A stretch of 64,000 bases of DNA from Trichosphaerium sp. ATCC 40318 (taxonomy: Eukaryota > Discosea > Flabellinia > Trichosidae): positions 1 through 64,000 of the forward strand of contig JALMLS010000149.1 in NCBI GenBank assembly GCA_038496445.1. Direction: 5' to 3'. Every line of letters starts with the position of its first letter. Position 1 is the stretch's first letter. A model generated the notes under the pieces. That model made no database searches. It was given only the letters and a program-made list of their open reading frames with translations, and was not told the origin of the DNA. Made by a program: the position numbers and the translations under genes. This document shows, piece after piece, positions 51,301 to 63,206 of the stretch.

Positions 51301-52352
51301 TAGGAGACCTGTTTTCGTTTGAGCCTTGGGATATTCTTTTATTAGTATTAGATTTTTGGCTTTTATCTACGCTCTCTATAGTCTGCAGTACGCGTTAATA
51401 AACAGCAGAGGTGCTACGCAAGTAGTAAATATACGCACTATGCGAAAGATTGTGTGAGAGCGACTACTACGATCGTGGTAGTTGTGAGAAGCAACAGATC
51501 GGTTGCCTAAAAAAAGTCAGAACAAATGCTTGACTCGTCGCAATTAATAGCACCTTCTCCCTTCTCCAGTAAGCTGAGGACCTGATCTGGTGTTTTTACA
51601 AACACCTCTTCTATACCTTTAATGATAACCCCGCGTTTTACTGAATCGAGAACCTTGAGATTCTAAAAACAAAGAGATGAGTAATGGCATTACAAAAAAT
51701 TCTAGTAACAATACTTACCGTATTTTCTGGTTTTAGCAAGTCTCTTACAATCTCATTGTATATCTCAAAGTATGAAACACGTAACAGGTATTCTCGTTGC
51801 GTATCCTACACGCGAATTAGAAACGGAAAGTTCGCGAAATCCGGAATCCTTTAAAACCAAAAAAAAAACCTCGTGTTGGATTTCACTTTTTCTTTGTACG
51901 TACTTGATCAATGTGGGAGAATATTTGTTTGACAGCTGTTGGTGTTACTCCAGGACAACTTTCAGTACCTTTCATTGTGAAGGTTTTACCACTGCTAGTC
52001 TGTCCGTACGCGAAAATTGTGCCTGTAATGGATGAATTAGACGCTGTTTTGGGGGTTTAACGCCAAAGTATACCATTGATGCCATTCATTGCTTCTTGTA
52101 TTAAATCCTTCGCTACAAAGTCGTATAAATCACTTGTGGTCATCTCTGGGCCAATAACCTTGTCTGGAAGAAAGAATTAAAATTACAAACCCGTTAAACG
52201 ATATTACCGAATGAAAACGAATGTAACTGCTTCTCTCCATTGCATTGATGGAGTGTATTGCCTTCAATGTCCCATGAGGAGCCGTGATCTTGTTCATGCT
52301 TGCTTAGTGGGCGGACCCGTACGCATACGCGTATGTTGTCCTTATCCGACAT
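42322..52352 (-). CDS. CENPE-like: Giant kinesin-7 (CENP-E-like)
   Basis: This is a plus-end-directed microtubule motor with a very long coiled coil. Start ATG 52352: [20 protein letters not shown]. The P-loop is [16 protein letters not shown]. Next come [15 protein letters not shown], switch [11 protein letters not shown], switch [58 protein letters not shown] and [16 protein letters not shown]. After the neck comes [14 protein letters not shown], the equivalent of the RR-x-TWCP element that marks kinesin-7. A coiled coil of roughly 2,000 residues fills 50,240-42,480. A basic tail [19 protein letters not shown] ends at TAG 42322. The junction at about 50,260-50,330 joins motor and coil in phase, so one gene is supported. 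The family links kinetochores to spindle microtubules. Confidence 0.9.
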
Positions 52353-52589
52353 TTGAAATGTCTTGCTGTGGTTGTTTAGTTTGATTTTTTTGAAATTTGA
52401 AACAAAACGGCGGGAAAAGAAATTTTGACCGCGGCATTACCTGTTGAAAAAGTGACACTTTGGTGTCGTATACACTAGGGAGTATTCTAAACGCAACTAG
52501 AGATACAACTACATCAAGAACAGTATTTGACTTTTTTTTAATTTCTATGACATTCATTGCAAAGTAAGGCTGGTGCGTACACTACGTTA
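52353..52589. promoter_or_regulatory. Divergent promoter of kinesin-7 and ALG12
   Basis: This 237-bp spacer lies between the two start codons. At 52409-52418 the minus strand reads TTTTCCCGCC, a perfect E2F/DP-type core (TTTCCCGC), about 57-66 bp upstream of the kinesin start and oriented with it. Confidence 0.5.
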
Positions 52590-54379
52590 ATGTGGGCTAA
52601 TTTGGATATACTCGCGCTTGCTGTGGTGACGCTCGTTCACTTGTGGGTTTGTCCATACGCCAAAGTTGAGGAAAGCTTTAATTTACAAGCTACACACGAT
52701 ATTATCTACAATGGTGTAAATTTAACGCAGGTGATAAATTGTTATGTTAAATTCGTGCTTAAACTCTTCAGTATGATCACAATGAATTCCCTGGAGTCGT
52801 TCCAAGGACTTTTTTTGGCCCACTTTTCCTTTCACTAGTCAGTAAGCCTATACAACTTGTATTTGGCCTCTCCGGCGTATACAAACCGCTATGTCAACTC
52901 CTTGGTATGTGACTCATCAAAACAACTTTCTATCCTGACAGACATTGCCAGTTCGCGCAGTTTTAGGCCTGTGGGTGGTGTATTGCTTTTCTAGATTCAA
53001 AAACGCTGTCAAAAAAGAATTCGGTACAGAAGTGGCATGGTAAGGCTAAAACATTGATTAATATAAACTCATACGCTTACAAAGTGTGCTTGTACTGATA
53101 ACAGCTTGTCAATTTCACTTGCCATTTTATTTCACGCGAACTTTACCAAATACATTTGCTTTGGGCGTTGGTACGCTAAATATAACCCTTCCTTTGAATT
53201 ATTGGATGTGCTACTGTGCGGTATCTCATTTGTTTTTTAGTGCTACTCGCTTATGCGTCTTGGTTTGCCGGGAAATACCACGTAACAATGGCGTACTTGG
53301 CATTTACTGCTATTGTATTCCGTTGTGAAGTTGTACTGCTTGCTGGACCAATCTTATTGCAAGCATTGTTCACTGGGAAAATAAACTTTTTTGGAACTGT
53401 ATTGAAAGGTATAGCAATCAGTCTTACATGTATCAGTACGTAGTACATATTCCCCGTGGTGTTCTCTATACTAAATTGTGATAATAGCTGCAACAGTACT
53501 TATTGACTCGTGGTTCTGGCAGAAGTGGTTGTGGCCAGAAGGCGTTGTATTTTTTGAAAACACGTGGAATAATATTAGTCCAAATTGGGGTGTATCCTTC
53601 TTTTTTCTGATTTCTTGTTCTTTCCATCTACACCATCCTTAACTTTAACAGACATCACCTTGGTACTGGTACTTCGCTTTAGCACTTCCAAAGGCTATAT
53701 CATTACCACTACTGTTCTTGCCTGTCGGATTGTACTTTGAGGGTAGTCGTTTGTTTCGTGTAGTATTACCAATCACAATATTCGTTGGATTGTACTCATG
53801 TCTTGCACACAAAGAACTACGATTTATATTCTATGCTATTCCAATCTATAACTTATGTTGTGCTGTGGGGCTAGTACGAATGTACGTCCACCTTGCTTCA
53901 TAACATTTTTAACCTAACTTTTTTGTTAAAAGGAAACGTGTCCATAAATACGCTTACTACTCCGCTTTTCTATTTTTAATTGGCGCACTTGTTGTTAGTT
54001 CTACTTTCTTGTACATATCTTCACATAATTATCCAGGAGGGCACGGATAAACAAAGCTGAAAAGCGTTTATTTCAACAAACTCTGATGATATTTTTTAGA
54101 CATGCTTTTAAAGAATTTCATGAGCTAGAAAAAGGTTCAGTTGATGTCAATGTACACATTGATGTTGCAGCAGCACAAATGGGAGTGTCCAGATTCGGTG
54201 AAATATACAGCGACTGGATATACTCAAAGCAAGAGGATGTTACAGACTACTCAGTATTTTCTCATTTGATAGATGAAAGGCAGAGCATACCCGGATTTAC
54301 TGTTGTTAAATCTATCGATGGATTATCAGGACTACGCATTCATCCTCAACTGTACATACACACTAAAAATGAAAGCTGA
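52590..54379 (+). CDS. ALG12: Dol-P-Man:Man7GlcNAc2-PP-Dol alpha-1,6-mannosyltransferase
   Basis: This is an ER multi-span GT22 enzyme that adds a mannose to the lipid-linked N-glycan precursor. Start ATG 52590: [20 protein letters not shown], then [20 protein letters not shown]. The family signature is [20 protein letters not shown]. Membrane segments follow, and then SHK-independent landmarks [52 protein letters not shown] and [16 protein letters not shown], all typical of ALG12. It ends [16 protein letters not shown] at TGA 54377. Conserved acidic residues expected in the first luminal loop are present (KVEESFN and HNEFPG). Introns are in phase. The upstream neighbour is divergent. Confidence 0.93.
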
Positions 54380-54627
54380 ATAGTCTTCAAAAAGTCACAG
54401 ATTAGCGGTATACTATTGACATCATGACAACACCTAACTCGCTATGTGGTTTTTTTTGACTTGTTGAAAGGTTCGTCTTTCGAGGGATTCCTCCTTTATG
54501 TGACAACACAGTCTTTCCGTCTCACGAAAGCAAGTTTGTAGCAGCAATAGTACAGCCATTAATAATGTACACTAGGATTTATTTACAAAACAACAAATCC
54601 TTTTTTTGCAATGTATTTCCATCTTCT

Positions 54628-55521
54628 TTACCGACTGGCACATTGTTGTTCTAGAGAGTCACAAAATTGGGTCATAGCATCTAAATCAAGATTTCTTGTT
54701 ATATTTTCGATACAGTGTTCTGAGAAACGCTGTAAAACATCCTAAACCAAAAACGTCAAAAAAAAAGAAAAGTTGAAAAAATTCGAAATGTGTAGCAATT
54801 TGAAGACTGTGCGTACGTCAATAATATCTACAGAGGACTTGGATTGCTCGTGCAAAGGCGTCATTGTTTCTGGATCATAATCGAGCTCCTCAAGCTTGCT
54901 TTCGTATTTTTTGACTTTTTGTAACGCATTTTCGTGTTCATCACTCATAGTTTGATACCTTGCGCGTAGATCAGCGTATCTCAAGTTTCCTTCAACAATC
55001 TGATTTTCTTTCTCTTGCATGGCTGCTTCATACGCCTTCTTTTCATTCTTAATAGGTGTCAATGACTGCATATAGTAACACACGTTTTGTACGTACAAGT
55101 GCTTGACTGCTCGTAACAGCTTGAGCATTTTTTAACTCCTCGTTCGCTTTTATGCTCTGCTGTAGCGCCTGTTTGAGCTCTACGTAGCCCATAACCTTTG
55201 GTCCTTTTCCCGCTCTTTCGCTTGCTTTTGGACTTGGTTTTGCTCTATAGCCGTTACAACAAATAATGTAATTTTGTCGTACTTTGGAGCCATTGGGGAG
55301 CGCATGGTTGCTTTTGGCGTAGAACGCTTTTTAATTTTGACAACTTTACGTTTTTTCACTGTAGAAGGTGTGGAGAAGGTGCTACGTGTAGCTGGTTGTT
55401 GTGGTCGATTCAATTGCGTTTTAACAACGACACGGGGCTTTATCTGCTTAAGAGGCTCCCGCCTCTTTGTTGTGGTAGTACCTGCATTGCGGCGTTTTGT
55501 TGCACGCGCACGAGAGTTCAT
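54628..55521 (-). CDS. Basic-tail coiled-coil protein, unrecognised
   Basis: ATG 55521 gives a strongly basic, disordered N-terminus (MNSRARATKRRNAGTTTTKR, VKIKKRSTPKATMRSPMAPK, with S/T-P sites that suit CDK phosphorylation). Then comes a short Lys/Pro linker (KAKPSPKASERAGKG), a helix (YVELKQALQQSIKANEEL) and a coiled coil (NEKKAYEAAMQEKENQIVEG, HENALQKVKKYESKLEEL). It ends CIENITRNLDLDAM... QQCASR at TAA 54628. Introns start GTACGA, GTACGT (31 nt, about 55,065-55,095) and GTACGC. The layout (basic tail, SP sites, coil) is common in chromatin, kinetochore and spindle proteins, but I recognise no family. Confidence 0.62.
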
Positions 55522-55715
55522 AGCTGTCTACTTGCGGTTAAATGAAAACGTTGATTTGAATATTTGGTCTGTTTTTTACGCACTATTGCGTTATAAGTAA
55601 AATCCAGTCCAATACAACTGCGTTTAAACAAAAACAGAGCCGCCACCAGTCAGCGAGAGTCGTTTATTGTCGAATCTATTTACCAACAACCGTCAATGCA
55701 ACTGTAGCACTTACT

Positions 55716-57886
55716 ATGTTTTCAAACGATAGTTTTCTTGGCAGTTCGTCATTAAACCTTACAGGGAGCTTAACAATAGCACAAGTTCTTGAAAGGAAGC
55801 TCAACAAACTACTGGACGAGTATTCGGGCTTGTACTGAATTCCACTTGAGGTTTGGCCTTATATTACCCCTAGAACGTCCCAAACCAAGAAAAACCCAAA
55901 AGCTTTACTCTCCAGAGGCAGAAGATCGAGCGTTGGCCTCGAAATGTCTATGTCTGTGTATGTACCAAAGCGTACAGAACTAGACCGCAATGCGTTATAT
56001 CTGAGAGTACGTACCCTTTCGAGCTATTACCGTAAATAATACTTATAGGGTCATCGATTATTACTACAATACGAGGAGTACATAAGCGCACACCGCAAAA
56101 TTCCGACAGTGAAAGATGAGACGCTACGTACGCAAATACTCGCCTCCTTATTTGTAAACCACGTTAAAAAGATACCCTACGCGTGTAATGAGCGTATTCT
56201 AACGTTATATCTATTTCGCGCTTTTTATAACTAACTCTTTGCTGTCAACTCTGACCCTTCTTCTTTAGGACCTCAAATAAAGCAAGCATCTCGTTTGATT
56301 ACCAGAATGCGCGATTTGATGAAGACAACGCACAACCTTACATTGAGCATCCCATCAGGTCCTTGCTACCTTTCTAATAAGCCTCAGACGGAGCACACCC
56401 AACAAACAGCAGCAAGGTACTATGCCCAAAGTGTTTACGAAGAAAATCAAAGCTTTCCCTTTGTACTTACTCTTCGAGTTCTAGGATCGCGTCGCAACGT
56501 ATGCGTATCGATTTAAAAAAGATTGGAAATCAACTTTTGCATGAAAAGTTAAAAGATGTTCGTTCTGGCATTGCTCTTCCTGCTTTGAAAAAACGCGTGG
56601 CTTACCTAGAACATACATATGCTCGTGATGTGCGTAAGCAACAGGATGACTTGCTAAGAGCAAGAATAAAGCAAATACGTGAACGCCAAAAGCAGGGTAA
56701 AAAAAAGGAGATGAATGTTTTTTTTTAACTTTTTGAATACAGATTTGTCTGCGATTGCTGAACGTAGAAATAAGCTTGTGGCTGAGAGACAAGGTCTTAA
56801 AAATGCTACAAACCATTTAGCAAAGGTTAAAGAAGTCCAGGCTCAGCGTTATGCTGACGAAAAGAGAAAATTGGTCGAGGTAGGATTTTAACAAAAAAGT
56901 GAAAATTTGCATCTAAAATTCTTTAGGAGCGTAAGACGTATCAACTACTTCTTGAACAATGTAAAAAGGGACTTGTCCAAACTGCTTCTGCAATGTTACC
57001 TGTACGGAAGGATCCAAAAGACCCATCAGTGACGTCTATATGCGGTGTTGCTTTACCGAATTCTGGACATTACGCTCGTAAGCATTTATTCTTTGTTTTT
57101 TTTTGTGTCATCTGGTTTGGCTGTCAGACTAATTGCTCCTCAGATATCGACACTGATCGCCTTTCAGCTGCTCTTGGTAATACTATACGCTTGGTAATGG
57201 TATTATCAAAGTATTTATCTGTTTGTCTTCCTTATGCCATGCGATTTCTTTGCTCTCATTCTGAAGTATCCGAGAACGATTCGTACGTTGTTTTTTTTTC
57301 CTTGTTATGTCGAAAAAAGAACCAAAACAAAAGTTACTAAAGCTTCTATACTAACACATCTCGGTCGAAAAGGTCGTATCGAGTTTCTGATGAGACTGAG
57401 AGAGAAACAGCTTTAAAGTTATTAAACGAAAATATATCTGCCTTGTGTTACTCTCAAGGGCTTGTATTTTCTAAACCTAGTAAACGTGGTGCCCCTCAGA
57501 GGCATACTTTATATAATCTACATAAATTATTACATTGGCCACACGTGGGAAGGTATGTAGCATCTTTTAAAACAAATCTCTTCAAAAAATCAGCTTTTTT
57601 TTTTTCCGTCGGAAGTCTTTCTTTTGTCTAATTCTCCGTTCTTTTTAGTGAAGTTCCAGAGTGCACTGTTGTTGATTCTTATATTCCTGCTGAAGGTGAA
57701 GAGGTATGTTTTGGGTTTTTGGTGGTAGTTGTTGCGGTGTAACAACCTGTATAGGCGCAAGGAGATGATTCTCATGATGAGGATGGTTTTGTTTTGCTAG
57801 AAGAATCTGCTCCACCTAAACCATTTGAAGACGATAATTTAAAGCATTGGGAACGTGCTAACATGGATAATAATGTATATACTTAG
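55716..57886 (+). CDS. UVRAG/Vps38-like subunit of the Vps34 PI3-kinase complex II
   Basis: ATG 55716: MFSNDSFLGSSSLNLTGSLT, then LERKLNKLLDEYSGL. A probable C2-like segment is YYAQSVYEENQSFPFVLTLR, VLGSRRN. After a 23-nt intron (56499-56521) a coiled coil begins: IGNQLLHEKLKDVRSGIALP and later AERRNKLVAERQGLKNATNH. The C-terminal domain has TDRLSAALGNTIRLVMVLSK, YLSVCLPYAMRF, ETALKLLNENISALCYSQGL and APQRHTLYNLHKLLH, matching the BARA2/UVRAG pattern 'LLN.NI..L...QG... TL.NL..LL'. The acidic tail ends NMDNNVYT. This subunit directs Vps34/Beclin to endosomes. Junctions between 56,150 and 56,420 are uncertain. Confidence 0.68.
56499..56521 (+). other. 23-nt intron
   Basis: Two long coding exons join in phase (GSRRN to IGNQLL) by removing 23 bases that begin GTATGC and end AAAAAAG. 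Without removal the frame stops at TAA 56514-56516. Confidence 0.7.
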
Positions 57887-58161
57887 CAAAAATGCTCCTC
57901 AAATACATTTGTACAATACCTTAAAAAACCACGTGACGCGTTCTTTTTTCATTGTCCAAACGACTTTACAACATTTAGTCAAGCACAATCTTAGTACCTA
58001 CTGGAAACGCGATTGTAAAACGAAATTTACTGACGATGAACGGTCCAACTGTTTCAAGATTCTCTTTTTATAGCTTTACGAGAAGAGCAATTGGTGTTCA
58101 TAGCGCGGTTGTATTCAAGGTACTTCGGGTTTTTAGAAAGGGGTTTGAATTTAAGTTGATC

Positions 58162-59243
58162 ATGGAGGAGCCAGGACAAACTCAAAGTGTTATACATTAC
58201 CACAGGTGCTCTAAGAGCCCAAAAATTTTGCGTCTAAAATCGCGTACGTCACACAAAATAATTTCAGTTAATGGCAGGCAGCTTTTTTACAGTTTATCCG
58301 GTAAATCCCCGGTAATCTAAAACCCTACTAATATAGATAAAAATAGGTACACACCGAGCTACTAACCGTATATCTATACTACCAGTTGAAGTACAAGCTT
58401 TTATTTGCTCATTGTCGGTGGAAGTGTTTAGCAAGTGGAGCATACTATCAAGAGAGATTGCTACGAAGACTTTCTTCGATATCAGCCTACAGTACACAAA
58501 GAGCTTAATCATTTGCTATCCCAACGGCACAACGCATAAAGAATTACGTCTGAATGGCGCCTGCAAAGTATGGTACAAGAGCGGTAAGATAAAGGAACAA
58601 TACATGAACAGTAAAGGTCAAAAAACTGGATTGTTTCAGAGTTTCTACGAAAACGGTGTACAGCACGTGCGTGGTAGAATGAAACGTGGGTTGTTCGAAG
58701 GTTCCTACATAGAGTGGTATAATAACAGACAAATATATATCAAGTGCACAATGAAAGCATCTAAGCCTGTCGGGAAAATCAACGTTTGGTATAAAAATGG
58801 GGTAAGAAAGATGGAAGTTTATACGCCAACAACACTTAACTACGTACCTTTTGATAACGATATTGGGCTTCGAAATGAAGGAAGATTGTGGTACGATAAT
58901 GGGAATCTTAGATGGCATCGTTGTGAAGAAGAAGAAGGAAGTGTAGTAACGACATGGTATAAAAACGGTTACAAAGCATCTGAAGCGAGGATAAAAGATG
59001 GATTGTTCGATGGTTTGTGCAGGTCTTGGTTTGATAACGGTTTAATAAAGTCGTACCTGGTGTTGCAGCGAGGCAAAAAAAAGCTACAGGTACTAATTTG
59101 ATACATGTGCTAATGAAGAAAGTTCTAATATCTGATAGATTAAGTACGGAAAAAAAATACTCTCTACCCACTCCCGTAATTACCAGCAACAATCTGTAGC
59201 AAAAGACGAAAAGCATAGTATGGTGCCAGTACAAGGGCCGTAA
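58162..59243 (+). CDS. F-box-like + YwqK/MORN_2-type repeat protein
   Basis: The likely start is ATG 58162 (MEEPGQTQSVIHYHRCSKSP), with an in-frame ATG at 58036 as alternative. After an intron at about 58301-58386, an F-box-like helix bundle reads VEVQAFICSLSVEVFSKWSI. Then come at least seven repeats built around 'W-Y-x-N-G-x': CKVWYKSGKIKEQYM, GLFQSFYENGVQHVRG, SYIEWYNNRQIYIK, INVWYKNGVRKMEVY, GRLWYDNGNLRWHRC, VTTWYKNGYKASEAR, CRSWFDNGLIKSYL. This is the MORN_2/YwqK repeat, common in bacteria and in large DNA viruses of amoebae. The exon 58387-59089 is one 700-base block with no intron, unlike its neighbours. The last exon (59139-59243) adds a Gln/Ser tail. Partner unknown; the F-box would link to an SCF ubiquitin ligase. 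Confidence 0.72.
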
Positions 59244-59420
59244 TTGGGAAGTATTAGTTTCGTTGCACGTGATAATAAAGTTGTTTCAACGCTTTGTGAC
59301 CCTTGTAGAATCTGCCTGCCGGCGAGAATTTTTAAGCGTTGACTTTTGTTGATGTTAACGTTTTTGGAAGTTAGTTTGAAAACCAAACGGCGAAAGTCAG
59401 CTACCTCTCAGAGACGAAAA

Positions 59421-60679
59421 ATGTATCGCGTTAGTAAGTTCGCCTTGTGCTATTTTAGCAAGCATTATCTAGTACCAAACCGCATTATTAGCCGTATCGA
59501 AGGATAAAAAAGAACTTGCGTCTTTCAATATCCCCTCAACAGTGGTAAAGACGGTTCCAATAATGGTGCATCAGCTTGAAGCTGATATTAGTGGTAAAAA
59601 GACCATAATCCTTAACCTTGGTCATAATGTCACCTTGGAAGGCGTAAAACGTACTTCACTGCGACGGCATCATTTGTGAGAACGCTAAAAGCGCTTGTAG
59701 GCGTGCTATTGCAAGATGCCGATAAAGACTCAGTAAAGCAAGACGATCTAAGTGTGAAAGCGTTAAAGGAAGCAATGGCTGCCGCTGACTGGATGGGTTG
59801 CCAGGTACAGATTTTAGAGCCTTATTTTGAACGGAAAGAGTCACGTTTTTTGAACAGTTTCCACGTGGTACTAGTGTAGTACTTAACGTGTTCTATGTAG
59901 TCACCATTACTTGTTCTAACTTGTCAAAGGATAAGATGGAAAAGTACGCTATAGGAGTGGCGCTCCGAAGCGATGATTTTGAGGATATTTTAGAAAAAAG
60001 TACTGTTGGCAAGAAGTTTACCAAAGTCAACTATATGTCGCTGCAACATAAAACTCAACAAGATATGGTTGTCAAAGCTCTTACTCACTATAAGAAAACT
60101 TGGAGAGCTCTTTATAACATCCCTGTAATCTTCAGAGCGTTCGAGTTTTTTACTGAACAGCTTGATCACCAACTAGGATATGATACTAAAACACCAGGAT
60201 ATTGCAAAGAATTTACATCTAAAGCATTTATTGAATTATACGCCTTCCTAAGTGACAAGGATTTATTCAAAATAATCAACAGAACAACAGATCAATTGTG
60301 AGTGATTTGTAGCTATTGTTGGCTATTCGCTGACCTACTACTAGTAAGCTTAATATTACAAGTGAAATAGGATCTTTACTTGAAAGAGCTTGCAGGCATG
60401 CTATAGAGAACGAAGACCAGACCATCTGCTTCCAATTCTTGAAGACTTATTGCTCAAGACCTGAAATAATTAAAGACGTTGATAAGCTATGGTACAGGAG
60501 ATAAGACTAATACAATCGCATAACATTTTCTAACCATTTTTATTAGGTACGCATTTTGTATTTCAATATGTACCAGTCACGATTTGATGCAAACAGTACT
60601 TGAGTATGTGTCTCGTTTGGGATGCTTTCCCAAAACAGCTTCTATGCTGGCACGGCGCGCTGTAAATTACGTAAAGTAA
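59421..60679 (+). CDS. Helical protein with a BTB/SKP1-like N-terminus (tentative)
   Basis: ATG 59421 (MYRV, GTAAGT intron) joins SKDKKELASFNIPSTVVK, then MVHQLEADISGKKTIILNLG. A GTACTT intron leads to LVGVLLQDADKDSVKQDDLS and KALKEAMAAADWMGCQVQIL. The string of a buried helix before 'AA-DW-GC' and a following helix is reminiscent of the end of a BTB/SKP1 fold. The rest is helical: EKYAIGVALRSDDFEDILEK, HYKKTWRALYNIPVIF, KAFIELYAFLSDKDLFKI, LERACRHAIENEDQTICFQF and ARRAVNYVK at TAA 60677. I recognise no specific family. The BTB idea is inference from pattern only. Confidence 0.5.
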
Positions 60680-60725
60680 CTTGGAGTACTCCTTGTATAT
60701 TTATGTTTGAATAAACTTACTACTT

Positions 60726-60938
60726 ATGAAATTACTAAACACGCCTGTTTGGGCTGTACAAGCACGGGTCAGATTGAATATGTTGCCTGAACATTGTATC
60801 AATTTGTAAGATCAGGTATCTCAAATTCTTCAAAACTGGAAGAAAAATGTGTTACGCCAACTGGTGATGCTTCCTGCGTTGTATCTTTTCAGACAGGTCC
60901 ATGTCCTTGCTAAGTCAGCCTACTCCAGACTCGCCTAA
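60726..60938 (+). CDS. Possible small protein of about 41 residues
   Basis: ATG 60726 reads MKLLNTPVWAVQARVRLNML, crosses a GTAAG..TTTCAG intron (60806-60892) and continues QVHVLAKSAYSRLA to TAA 60936. The splice sites are plausible and in phase, but nothing else supports it. The 421-base gap around it (60680-61100) is otherwise unexplained. Confidence 0.2.
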
Positions 60939-61100
60939 GGAACTTGCGTGCTCTCCGCAACCTCTAAGCAACGATATTCTGGTGTGTCTATTGATAATCG
61001 AAAGCGCACTGTTCCTGGCTTAATGATTACACGTGACTGTTGATTAAGTTAGTGACAACATAAAATTATTGTCACGCGAACGATCGTAGAGATAACTTTT

Positions 61101-62947
61101 ATGGTGTATTTGGCGTACTGGTTCATGTTTCCAGTATCAATAGCCGTCGCAGCAACGGCGTTGAGTGTTGGTGTAGGTAATAAGGCCAACCAAATGAAGA
61201 AATAGCTAATGACAGCGCTATTTAATAGGTGGAGCACTTTTCTTTAGCCCAATATTCATTTTCGCCTTCCCATACGCTGGAGTGCGGACATTATCACCAG
61301 CAGACGCGTTTGGAGCTGCTCTAATGACAGAACTTGCAGGTGAAAAGTTTAAACAGCTTTTTTTTGAAACAGTTTCAACTTCTAAGCGGTTATGTTTAGG
61401 ATTTGCTTCTGGGTTGTTAGGCTACTCTTGGAGAGGATTGATAGACTATAAAAGTGCCTTCTTACTTTGTTCTATGGGCATTCCGTTTTCAGGTACACTG
61501 TACAATGAGCGAGCGAAGATATGTACTGACAACGGTTTTAGCTGTTGGAACACTTTTGAAGGTTCTTTTTTTGTTCGCTTTTTTTTGAACATCACGTGAC
61601 GTATTTTTTCCTAAAGCGTAAATTACTACCTTGGCAACTAGTTACAGCATATACTGTTGGGTTGCTTGGAATATTCCTATTTGCATTCTTTGAGATATTC
61701 TTTAAACACAGGCACAAGAAGAAACTTCAACAACAAGCTTTTGAACCACTGAACGATAACAACTATTCAACAGGTATTACTTCACCAAACTCATGTAAAT
61801 ATGCTGATTAACTGTAGACACCACTATCAACGTTGACTATGGCACACGTGAAGTGCACGTGATATTTTACAAACCTGAATATTTTCCTTTTTTTTTTCTT
61901 CTGCTAACATTTTGCTTGATGGGTTTTTTACGTTCTTTAGTGTTAAAGGAGGAAACTATAATCGTAAAGGCTGGATTGTTATTAAAAACAAAGACAAGAA
62001 ACAACATACAACAGGAGTTTGTAGATCGTATGTTTGTCTGAAAGATCCTATTTTGTATTTTGTTTACGATTAACAGTTAAATAGCAACTCGTGTCGTGAC
62101 CTTGCAAATATTAGACAACCTGAAAAGAAAGATGCCAATGTTATTCTACGATTGTATAGGTGGATAAAGAAGGCTCGGGAAATTACAGATCGTTCTGGAA
62201 ATACGTACAGATACGTTGTTTGCAGACCAATATTGGTGCGTTTCTAGTTATTGCAACTAAGACTAATATCTTGCTATCACAGGGTATGCTTCTAGTTATG
62301 ATTGGATCACTCTACACTGGGTTTATTTCTATTGGTATTGGAGGTAAGTTAAAAGAACGAAAGAATTGATTTATCGAAGTAAGTGACTTACCTTGGAATT
62401 AAATTAGAATCGTCAGTAACAACATTAAATGCTCAATGTGGTCTACCTATCAAGGTACTTAATACTAATCTTTTAGTTTCTAATGAATAGATTTCTAAAG
62501 GGACATCTGTATTTATTGTAACTATTGTTGTATTATCAAGTAATGTCACAGATATAATATTCAAATTGATAGAAACACGTGCGCTCTACAATGAATAGTT
62601 TATTGACATACTTAACTTTTCCGCAGATAAACTCGGGATGTCTTTTCCTTGGCCTCTCCTTATGTGGACTATTCCAGGTGTTCTTATAGGTGCTCAATTA
62701 GGTGCATTTGTGGCTAATAGGGTACCAGAAAGTATGGTACGTTACACTACTTACCATTTATGTAATTCCTTTTAATATTTGTTGCTAGGGTGAGATTATA
62801 ATAATTGTGTTATTTGGTATTATGTTCCTTGTCATGACTACACTTCTTGTATTGCTCTTACTTGATGTCATTCACCTAGACTTACCCTCCCATACAAACT
62901 CAACAAGTACATTAAGCCAATTAGTACCTCCTACAATGGTGTATTAA
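61101..62947 (+). CDS. TauE/SafE (TSUP) family membrane permease
   Basis: This predicted anion/sulfite-type exporter has about eight membrane spans. Start ATG 61101: MVYLAYWFMFPVSIAVAATA. The first glycine-rich family motif is SVGVGGALFFSPIFIFAFPY, followed by RTLSPADAFGAALMTELAGF. Then ASGLLGYSWRGLIDYKSAFL, a cytosolic/linker segment with FFKHRHKKKLQQQ and PLNDNNYST, and the second half repeat TGFISIGIGELQ. Later spans are VSSGTSVFIVTIVVLSS, FPWPLLMWTIPGVLIGAQLG and IIIVLFGIMFLVMTTLLVL. It ends LSQLVPPTMVY at TAA 62945. Two related halves around G-rich motifs are typical of TSUP. Substrate cannot be inferred; sulfite or a sulfonate is a family-level guess. Confidence 0.86.
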
Positions 62948-63206
62948 ACAACGAATAAAAACAAACTGTGCTACTAACGCTTTCCTTTACTTAACGAAAC
63001 AATTACCAAAATGAATATACTCTGTTAACGCTGGCCCACTTCTGACAATGAGTCTCACAGTGATGTTGCTAATGCGTCGCCTTTACGAGGGTTACGCACA
63101 TAAACAGCCTTGTGGAACGCTATACCAGACAGAAACAAACATTGTATTCACTTTTCTAAGTATTACAAGTCTGAGTAGCAATATTTTGTTCATTAAAACA
63201 ACGATA

